Assembly (NCBI GenBank): GCA_021817875.1
Contig: JAKAFQ010000053.1
Span: forward strand, 1-13,159
Length of the DNA: 13,159 bases
Source of the DNA: Pseudomonadota bacterium
GTDB taxonomy: Bacteria; Pseudomonadota; Gammaproteobacteria; Steroidobacterales; Steroidobacteraceae
Direction of reading: 5' to 3'
Of the stretch, positions 5,750 to 11,427 are shown piece after piece. The position numbers were made by a program, and so were the translations under genes. The notes below the pieces were generated by a model. The model ran no database searches, was not told the origin of the DNA, and saw nothing but the letters and a program-made list of their open reading frames with translations. Positions within the stretch are counted from its first letter, which is position 1. Every line of letters starts with the position of its first letter.

Positions 5750-6924
5750 GCCTTCGGCCCCGCCAGGATCGCCGCGCCGCAGCACAGTCCGCGATCGTAG
5801 TTGATCATTCCGAAGCCGCTCACGAGCCCGATGCGCGCGTCCGGCACCGCCGTGCCCTGCGCCGTACCGGTCAACTGGCGGATCGCCTCCGTCATGCCGA
5901 GACAGCCGCCGGCCGCCCCCGCCTGCCCGACCGAGAGCTGGCCGCCCGAAGTGTTGACCGGAAAGCTTCCGTCGATCGTCAGACTATGGTCGCGGATGAA
6001 CTGCGGCGCCTCTCCCTTGGCGCAGAACCCGAGATCCTCGATCTGCATCGCGCTGATCACCGGATAATCATCGTAGGTCTGCAGAAAGTCGATGTCGCGG
6101 TGAGTGACCGCCGCCTGCGCGAACAGCTCCTCGCGGTCAAGCACCCAGCCGCCGCGTGTCTGGATCGGATCCTCGGGAAATGAATTATGCCGTTCCAGGG
6201 TACCGAGCACCGAGACGCAGCTCAAGCCGAGGTCCTGTGCACGGGCCCGGCTCATCACCAGAAATGCTTCGGCGCCCGCGCAAGGCATCACACAGTCGAA
6301 GAGCCGCAGCGGTTCGGCAACCAGCCTCGCATTGAGATACTCATCCATGGTCAAGGGCTTTTTGAACAGCGCGTGCGCATACCTGAGCGCGTTCTGCCGC
6401 TGCGCGATGCACAGCCTGCCGAAGTCTTCCCGGCGCGCTCCGAATGCGCGCATATAATACTCGGTCAGGAATGCGAAGCTCGCGTTCGGCCCCCCGGAAC
6501 CATAGGGATACACGGCATCACGCGCGAACTGACTGAAGCTGCCGAGAGTGGCGCGGAATGTATCGACCTGATTCGTGTCTGCCGCCACGCAGGCCACCAC
6601 CGACGCATCGCCCGACTCGACGGCGCGCAGCGCGCGGCGCAACGCGACGATCCCCGCTGCACCGCCCATCGGGATGTGATCGAGCCACCTGAGCGACAGT
6701 CCCAGGTGTTGCGTCAGACCGACCGCGGTGTCCGGCGCCAGCGTGAAGCTCGAAAGACACAGCCCCTCGAGATCCGTCTTATCGAGTCCGCTGCCCTCGA
6801 GCAGCGCGCGCAGCGCGCGGGCGACGAACCAGTGCGCACCGCGAATCGAATAGCGCACATAGGGGATCGTGACCGGTACGGTCACGACGGCATTGCCGTA
6901 CCCCGCTCGCTGCCGGACTGTCAC
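5746..6924 (-). CDS. Thiolase-fold protein lacking the catalytic Cys (SCP2-thiolase / Ltp2-like)
   Basis: A 392-aa thiolase-superfamily protein of the SCP2/lipid-transfer branch. The conserved C-terminal block NTSGGQLSVGQAGAAGG (324-340) and the terminal GFGMINYDRGLCCGAAIL (370-387) place it firmly. The nucleophile-loop region reads HIPMGGAAGIVAL (83-95) with no Cys. The usual active-site His segment is replaced by LQTYDDYP (281-288), and the GHP motif by GQA (333-335). It is therefore probably not a Claisen thiolase. Tyr residues at comparable places are catalytic in Ltp2 retro-aldolases (established for that family; equivalence here is inferred). The start is a GTG at 6924 overlapping the ligase stop as GTGA; the frame is open further upstream but would lie inside the ligase gene. 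It overlaps the DUF35-SDR gene by 4 nt, which supports a physical complex. Confidence 0.9.
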   Translation of the reverse strand: MTVRQRAGYGNAVVTVPVTIPYVRYSIRGAHWFVARALRALLEGSGLDKTDLEGLCLSSFTLAPDTAVGLTQHLGLSLRWLDHIPMGGAAGIVALRRALRAVESGDASVVACVAADTNQVDTFRATLGSFSQFARDAVYPYGSGGPNASFAFLTEYYMRAFGARREDFGRLCIAQRQNALRYAHALFKKPLTMDEYLNARLVAEPLRLFDCVMPCAGAEAFLVMSRARAQDLGLSCVSVLGTLERHNSFPEDPIQTRGGWVLDREELFAQAAVTHRDIDFLQTYDDYPVISAMQIEDLGFCAKGEAPQFIRDHSLTIDGSFPVNTSGGQLSVGQAGAAGGCLGMTEAIRQLTGTAQGTAVPDARIGLVSGFGMINYDRGLCCGAAILAGPKA

Positions 6925-8567
6925 GTCACGGTCCGCTTCTTGAGCTGACGCAGGTCGAAACAGGCCGAGGTTTGTAACAAGCCCTGGCCGAGCTCCTTGA
7001 GCCGCGCCCGCTGAATCTTTGCCGTCGCCGTGAGCGGCAATCCATCGCAGAAACCGACGTAGCCCGGCGCCTTGAAGTACGCCAGCCTCCCCAGGCAGAA
7101 CTGCACCAGTTCCCGCGCGAGCGCCGCCCTGTCGCCGTCCTCGAGTCGCTCCCGGGGCACGACGCATGCGATCACCTCGTCTCCCCGCACTTCATCGGGC
7201 ACGGCGGTGACACCGGCGGCGGCGACCGCCGGATGCTGCAGCAGCACGCTCTCCACTTCCACCGCGGAGATGTTCTCACCGCTGCGTCGGATGACGTTCT
7301 TCTTGCGATCGACGAAGTGCAAATCGCCGTCCTCATCGACTCGTACGACATCCCCCGTGTGGAAAAAGCCACCCGCCCAGGCCGCCTCGGTGGCCTCGGG
7401 TTCCTTCAGATACTCGCGAAAAAATCCGAAGCGCGGCGCATCTCCGGCGTGCCTCACCAGCAGCTCGCCCGCCTGCCCCGTTGCGACGTCGCGGTCTGTT
7501 TCGTCGACGACACGATATTCGATCTGCTCGTCAGCCCTGCCGAAACAGGCGCTGCCCACCTTGCGCGGCTCACGATTGGCGATGATGACGGCACCCGCTC
7601 CGGTCTCGGTCATCGCCCACGCCTCGATCAGGGGAAAGCCGAAGCGGCCCTCGAAGCTCGCATGCAGCCGCGGACTGACGCCGGCGCCAAACCCGAATCG
7701 GACCGCATGATCGCGGTCGCGCCCCGATGCCGGTGTCCCGAGCAACATCGGCGGCATCACACCGAGATAGTGAACGATTGTCGCTCCCGAGTCGGTCACG
7801 CACTGCCACCACGTGCTCGGGTGAAAGCGATCGAGCTGGATGAGACACCCTCCGCTCAGCAGCATCGCCATGCTCGAGAAGGCCATGGCGTTCATGTGGC
7901 CCAGCGGCAGCGGTGTGATCAGCCGCTCACGGCCCGGGCGGATCGCGCACAGCCCATCGAGCCCGGCGTACCAGGACCCCGCCCAGAGAAAATACTCGTT
8001 TGGCAGCACGCATCCCTTCGGCCGACCCGTGGTGCCCGACGTATAGAGAAGCGCGCATTCGCTGCTGACATCCGGCCGGGTCACAGTGGGCGCGGCGAAC
8101 GCCGCCCGCGGCAGTTCCGCCAGGGTTTCGGTGCTCACCGCCAGCGGCCGGCCGGCCGCCCGAGCCGCACGAATCAGCTCCGGCTCGCGAGCTTCGGGCA
8201 CCACCGCCGCGCAGATCTCAGAGTGTCCCACCAGATACTCGAGCTCCGCGCTGCGCCATTCGGCGCTGATCGGCACGACCGATGTGCCCAGGGCATTGAG
8301 CGCCAGCCAGTGGAAAAAGAACGCCGGTCGGTTCTCCAGCATCAGACCCGCGCGATGACCGTGTCCGTAACCGGCCTCCCGGTAACGTCGGATCAGCCCG
8401 TCCACCTCCTCGGCCGTCTGGCGGTACGACCAGCTGCGCGCTTCCACCGCGTAACGCGCCGCCGTCTGCGGCAGCACACACAGAAATTCCCTCTCTGCGT
8501 ACTGTTCCGCTGTGCGGCGAAACGCCTCGTATACCGTCCCGGAAACGCGCGGCGGAAGATGACTCAT
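6921..8567 (-). CDS. AMP-forming acyl-CoA synthetase (CaiC-like)
   Basis: A 548-aa ANL-superfamily ligase that activates a carboxylic acid through an acyl-adenylate to its CoA thioester. All core motifs are intact: the P-loop YTSGTTGRPKG (175-185), AWAMTETG (316-323), HTGD (403-406), the hinge region DRKKNVIRRSGENIS (420-434) and the catalytic lysine K517 in TATAKIQR. Overall it resembles the crotonobetaine/carnitine-CoA ligase-like group, which contains many ligases of unknown substrate. It starts at the ATG 8567, 3 nt after the dioxygenase beta stop, and ends overlapping the thiolase start (GTGA). Placed between the oxygenase and the C-C-cleaving genes, it probably primes the oxygenated or native acid for CoA-linked breakdown. 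Substrate is unknown. Confidence 0.95.
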   Translation of the reverse strand: MSHLPPRVSGTVYEAFRRTAEQYAEREFLCVLPQTAARYAVEARSWSYRQTAEEVDGLIRRYREAGYGHGHRAGLMLENRPAFFFHWLALNALGTSVVPISAEWRSAELEYLVGHSEICAAVVPEAREPELIRAARAAGRPLAVSTETLAELPRAAFAAPTVTRPDVSSECALLYTSGTTGRPKGCVLPNEYFLWAGSWYAGLDGLCAIRPGRERLITPLPLGHMNAMAFSSMAMLLSGGCLIQLDRFHPSTWWQCVTDSGATIVHYLGVMPPMLLGTPASGRDRDHAVRFGFGAGVSPRLHASFEGRFGFPLIEAWAMTETGAGAVIIANREPRKVGSACFGRADEQIEYRVVDETDRDVATGQAGELLVRHAGDAPRFGFFREYLKEPEATEAAWAGGFFHTGDVVRVDEDGDLHFVDRKKNVIRRSGENISAVEVESVLLQHPAVAAAGVTAVPDEVRGDEVIACVVPRERLEDGDRAALARELVQFCLGRLAYFKAPGYVGFCDGLPLTATAKIQRARLKELGQGLLQTSACFDLRQLKKRTVT

Positions 8568-8570
8568 CGT

Positions 8571-9065
8571 CTACAGGAACAGCTGAATGGAAGGCAGCGC
8601 GGCGTCGCAGTTCAGAAGCTCGATCTTCTTCAGGCGGATGCGCAGCTCGCCATCGGCACTGACGAGGTGATGCCACGCCACGCCAGCGAGGAACTGCTGG
8701 CGATCGAGCTGCGATTCCGCGTAAAGGAACGGCGTACGCACCACGAATCGTCCGGCAGCGGCATCCGCCTCTTCCACCGCCGGCTGCTGCAGTATGTGCT
8801 GACAGAAGCTCGGCGGCTGCTGGGAGAAGGCGTTCGGGCTGCGCAGCCGCTCGATGCGCACCTTGAGCAGCAGTCTGTCCTCGTAGAACAGCGACGTGTG
8901 CATCTCCCCCTCTGGCTGGCCCCGGGTCAGCGGCATCCAGTACCGGGCATCCTCCGTGAACAGCGCATACCACTCGTCGAAGCGCTTTTCATCGATCAGC
9001 CGCGCTTCCCGGTACACGAAGGCCGCGAGCGCCGCATCCGAGGGGCGGCTGAGGGTGGTGGGCAC
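8571..9065 (-). CDS. Aromatic-ring-hydroxylating dioxygenase, beta (small) subunit
   Basis: A 164-aa structural subunit of a Rieske non-haem iron dioxygenase, with the NTF2-like fold typical of the family and the usual length of 160-190 aa. Characteristic segments are FVYREARLIDEKRFDEWYAL (16-35), DARYWMPL (39-46) and FYEDRLLLKVRIERL (60-74), the YEDR-to-RxxRL signature of beta subunits. It carries no metal ligands and should form an alpha3beta3 oxygenase with the upstream gene product. The start is a GTG at 9065, 3 nt after the alpha stop, with a strong GGAGGG 7 nt upstream inside the end of the alpha gene, indicating coupled translation. Confidence 0.95.
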   Translation of the reverse strand: MPTTLSRPSDAALAAFVYREARLIDEKRFDEWYALFTEDARYWMPLTRGQPEGEMHTSLFYEDRLLLKVRIERLRSPNAFSQQPPSFCQHILQQPAVEEADAAAGRFVVRTPFLYAESQLDRQQFLAGVAWHHLVSADGELRIRLKKIELLNCDAALPSIQLFL

Positions 9066-9068
9066 CCG

Positions 9069-10391
9069 TCAGCCCTCCCCCATCCCGAGTGTCATGTAGT
9101 GCGCCCAGGCACGGAACTGTCCTCGCATGGACACCTCATTGGTCGCACCGTAGGTTCCGGCAACACCTGCCGCTTCGGCGGCCGAGTAGTTGCGATGCAG
9201 ACTCACCCAGTCGTTTCCCTGCGCAGCGAGGCCCTGCTGGATCGAGCGGTAGCAGTGCAGATCGTCATGCCCGACCACCGACGTCGGGGCGTTGATCAGC
9301 CGCGAATAGGTGGCCGTGCGGGCGAGCATCTCCTCGGGCGCGCCGACCAGGCGGAACGTCCAGCTTTCGATCAGCGTCTTGTCGACGGCGAGCGGCCGGG
9401 CGACGCGGATCGCCTGAATCGCCCCCTTGATCGTCAGACTCGGGTAGTAAACCGTGTTATGGCGCGCCTCGCCCAGAATGCGCCCCGCCCGTTCCTCCCC
9501 GTACGTCTCGACCATGAGCCGCTCGTATTCCCCGACGCTGGAATACTTGGAATGAATCGAGAAGTTCACGCCGGTATAGCTGTGGCCGTTCTCGTACACC
9601 TTCACGCCCATCTTCTCGAAGAACTCGTAACCATTGACGAATGGCGTGAACTGTTCGATCACCATCGGAACCGGCGTGCCGGCCGGCGCCCGCTCCCAGA
9701 GACGCTTGGCCGTTCCGGCCGAGGACTCGTGCGCCACCATCGGATGCATCGCGTCGTTCAGGTTCTCGACGAACATCTTCCAGTTGCAGTCGTGCACATA
9801 GCGCAGCGCTCCGCCTGCCACTTCCAGGCGCCCGGCGGGCGCGCGATCCACCATGTTGTCGATCGAGCTCAGCGATTCGCCGAAAAACTCCTCGAAATCC
9901 GCGCCCTGCGCCGCGCTGCGCGCGAACACGAAACCGCGGTAGTTGACGCAGGCCAGCGACCGCAGACCACGCGCTGCCTCGCAGCCCTCGAATCCCGTCG
10001 CCTCGTAGCCAGCCTTCAGGGGAACCGTCCGCAGCGTCCCGTCCAGTCTGTATGTCCAGCCGTGATACGGACAGCGCAGCGCGCCACCCGCACACCGGCC
10101 CTGCGGCGCGCTGACCAGCTTCGCGCCCTTGTGCGCACAGCGGTTCGCCAGCACCCGCACCGTGCCGTCGCTGCCGCGCAGCATGATGACCGGCTCGCGC
10201 CCGATCTGCGTCGTGAAATAGTCGCCGGCGCCCGGCACCTGACTGTCATGCCCGACATATACCCAGGTGTTGCGCCAGAGGTGCTCCATTTCGAGCTCGA
10301 ACAGTTCCGCATCGACGTACAGGTCGCGATGCACGCTGTCCGGCCGGACCAGCGCCCGAATCGCCTGCGGATTGTCGCGGTACCGTCCCAT
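9069..10391 (-). CDS. Rieske ring-hydroxylating dioxygenase, alpha (large) subunit
   Basis: Catalytic oxygenase subunit, 440 aa from the ATG at 10391. The Rieske [2Fe-2S] ligands are C85/H87 (RCAHKG) and C107/H110 (RCPYHGW). The mononuclear iron site is H216 and H221 in NDAMHPMVAH, with D213 as bridging Asp and D376 or D377 in the GHDDLH segment as the likely third ligand. The sequence is of the benzoate/salicylate/terephthalate-type two-subunit family rather than the naphthalene type, judged by general similarity only. A GTG at 10418 gives nine more residues, but its AAAGGAA sits almost against the start and upstream of the predicted transcription start. The ATG has GAGG 9 nt upstream and begins MGRYRDNPQAIRAL as relatives do. 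Neither ferredoxin nor reductase is encoded nearby, so electron supply comes from elsewhere. Confidence 0.95.
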   Translation of the reverse strand: MGRYRDNPQAIRALVRPDSVHRDLYVDAELFELEMEHLWRNTWVYVGHDSQVPGAGDYFTTQIGREPVIMLRGSDGTVRVLANRCAHKGAKLVSAPQGRCAGGALRCPYHGWTYRLDGTLRTVPLKAGYEATGFEGCEAARGLRSLACVNYRGFVFARSAAQGADFEEFFGESLSSIDNMVDRAPAGRLEVAGGALRYVHDCNWKMFVENLNDAMHPMVAHESSAGTAKRLWERAPAGTPVPMVIEQFTPFVNGYEFFEKMGVKVYENGHSYTGVNFSIHSKYSSVGEYERLMVETYGEERAGRILGEARHNTVYYPSLTIKGAIQAIRVARPLAVDKTLIESWTFRLVGAPEEMLARTATYSRLINAPTSVVGHDDLHCYRSIQQGLAAQGNDWVSLHRNYSAAEAAGVAGTYGATNEVSMRGQFRAWAHYMTLGMGEG

Positions 10392-10405
10392 AAAGTCGTG
10401 CCTCG

Positions 10406-10434
10406 ATCCTAGGGGCACTTCCTTTAGATGTCAA
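10406..10434 (-). promoter_or_regulatory. Sigma70-like promoter for the dioxygenase operon
   Basis: TTGACA (10434-10429, perfect -35) and TAGGAT (10411-10406, 4/6 of -10) are spaced by exactly 17 nt on the minus strand, immediately before the alpha-subunit gene. The predicted start site near 10399 lies only about 8 nt ahead of the ATG at 10391, so the transcript would be nearly leaderless. Confidence 0.6.
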
Positions 10435-10461
10435 CCACTGGGCGTTCGTGGCACTCTCGAC

Positions 10462-10474
10462 CCGCACGGTGCGG
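10462..10474. promoter_or_regulatory. 13-bp palindrome upstream of the operon promoter (possible operator)
   Basis: CCGCACGGTGCGG is a perfect inverted repeat around a central G, lying 28 nt upstream of the -35 element. The place suits an activator site, but GC-rich palindromes arise often by chance in such DNA and no regulator gene is in the window. Confidence 0.3.
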
Positions 10475-10509
10475 CCCGGCATCGCGACCGACCGAAGCCA
10501 CAGCTGCGC

Positions 10510-10536
10510 CCGGTCGGCCCGCGGGGGCGGGACCGG
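10510..10536 (-). terminator. GC-rich nested hairpin directly after the racemase-like gene
   Basis: CCGGTC/GACCGG arms enclose a second CCGC/GCGG stem, starting one base past the TGA of the racemase-like gene. No U-tract follows. It could slow read-through into the dioxygenase operon or stabilise the upstream mRNA. Confidence 0.3.
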
Positions 10537-10537
10537 C

Positions 10538-11320
10538 TCAAAGTCCCCTGGGGTGCGTCCGGAACTCCTCGATGATCTCCAACGGCGGCTTCACGTAATC
10601 TGCCGCGCGGCTTACTTCCAGTCCCGACAGCCGCCGCAGCTTGACGGCCGACTCGGCAAGCTTGACCACTACCGCAATACCGTTGACCACCGGCGCACCA
10701 GCCACGCAGTGGCCGCTGATGGACGAGAACAGGAGCATCGGAATACCCCCACCCGGGAGAATCACATCCACTCCCTGGGCCACCAGCGGCTCCGCCTGGG
10801 CGGCAAACTGTCTGACGACCTCCTCCTCGAGATCCGCGCGCTCGTAAGCGCGCAGAAACTGTCCGGATTCGAAACACATCGCGTGCACGCCGTTCACCCG
10901 CTGTTCGAGGCCATATTTTCGAATCTGGTGTCCGAACCAGGCGTGATAGCGTCGATTCGTCGTGACAATGCCGATGTGCTGCCCGAGAGTGCAGCCGTAG
11001 AGCATCGACGCCTCTCCAAGCGCGAGCACCGGGATATCCACCACCGAACGCGCCTCGTACAAGCCAGCATCCTGGAAATGTCCGATGACGAACGCGTCGT
11101 AACCCCTCTCCTGGGCGGTGACCGCGTTGCATATCACCTCGCGCGCGCAGCGAAACTCCACGATGGGATGCGCGTACGAGTCGTGAGGTGTTATGCCGTA
11201 AACGTCGATGAGCGTTCCGGCATCGGCGATCCGTCGCAGGTAGCCGCGCAGGCGCTCCCAGTAAGCCCCGCCATGCGCGTCATCCACGTAACTCTGGTAC
11301 CAGATGCGGATCGGCGTCAT
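10538..11320 (-). CDS. Asp/Glu/hydantoin racemase-superfamily protein without the two catalytic cysteines
   Basis: A 260-aa protein of the Asp/Glu racemase superfamily, closest in layout to hydantoin racemases: N-terminal MTPIRIWYQSYVDD, then YDAFVIGHFQDAGLYEARS (74-92), VLALGEASM (98-106) and DVILPGGGIPM (185-195). In active racemases the first block holds Cys (CxxDPGL) and the second LGC; here these are H81 and about G191. A two-base cysteine racemase mechanism therefore looks impossible. Relatives with lost cysteines include decarboxylases and isomerases, so the reaction is open. The ATG at 11320 is chosen because it starts exactly at the conserved strand; a GTG at 11392 would add a low-complexity Arg/Gly extension. 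It lies between the receptor and the dioxygenase operon, same strand, and is probably part of the same pathway. Confidence 0.82.
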   Translation of the reverse strand: MTPIRIWYQSYVDDAHGGAYWERLRGYLRRIADAGTLIDVYGITPHDSYAHPIVEFRCAREVICNAVTAQERGYDAFVIGHFQDAGLYEARSVVDIPVLALGEASMLYGCTLGQHIGIVTTNRRYHAWFGHQIRKYGLEQRVNGVHAMCFESGQFLRAYERADLEEEVVRQFAAQAEPLVAQGVDVILPGGGIPMLLFSSISGHCVAGAPVVNGIAVVVKLAESAVKLRRLSGLEVSRAADYVKPPLEIIEEFRTHPRGL

Positions 11321-11395
11321 CGCCCGCCCGCCGCGGCCGAGCCATCGCCCCGCACGCGCCACCGTCGGTTCGTGCCCCCGATCATCCGCCACCGC

Positions 11396-11427
11396 CCGCC
11401 GGCGCGTAATCGCACTATTGCCGGCGG
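11396..11427 (-). terminator. 8-bp GC hairpin abutting the receptor stop codon
   Basis: CCGCCGGC and GCCGGCGG arms enclose a 16-nt loop that itself contains GCG/CGC around ATTA. The left arm begins on the base after the TGA. No T-run follows on the minus strand, so intrinsic termination is doubtful; differential mRNA stability between receptor and enzyme genes is an alternative. The remaining 11321-11395 shows nothing else. Confidence 0.35.

Noticed and set aside
5750..5785. Longer N-terminus for the DUF35-SDR protein from an upstream in-frame start
   Set aside because: It would lie inside the thiolase gene; the ATGA overlap at 5746-5749 is the usual coupled arrangement.
6925..7167. Longer N-terminus for the thiolase-fold protein
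   Set aside because: The extension lies within the ligase gene and has no thiolase similarity; the GTGA overlap gives a natural start.
7233..10412. A 1059-codon plus-strand open frame opposite the ligase and dioxygenase genes
   Set aside because: It is antisense to three genes with intact family motifs; its Arg/His/Gln/Pro-rich composition is what GC-rich third positions give on the opposite strand.
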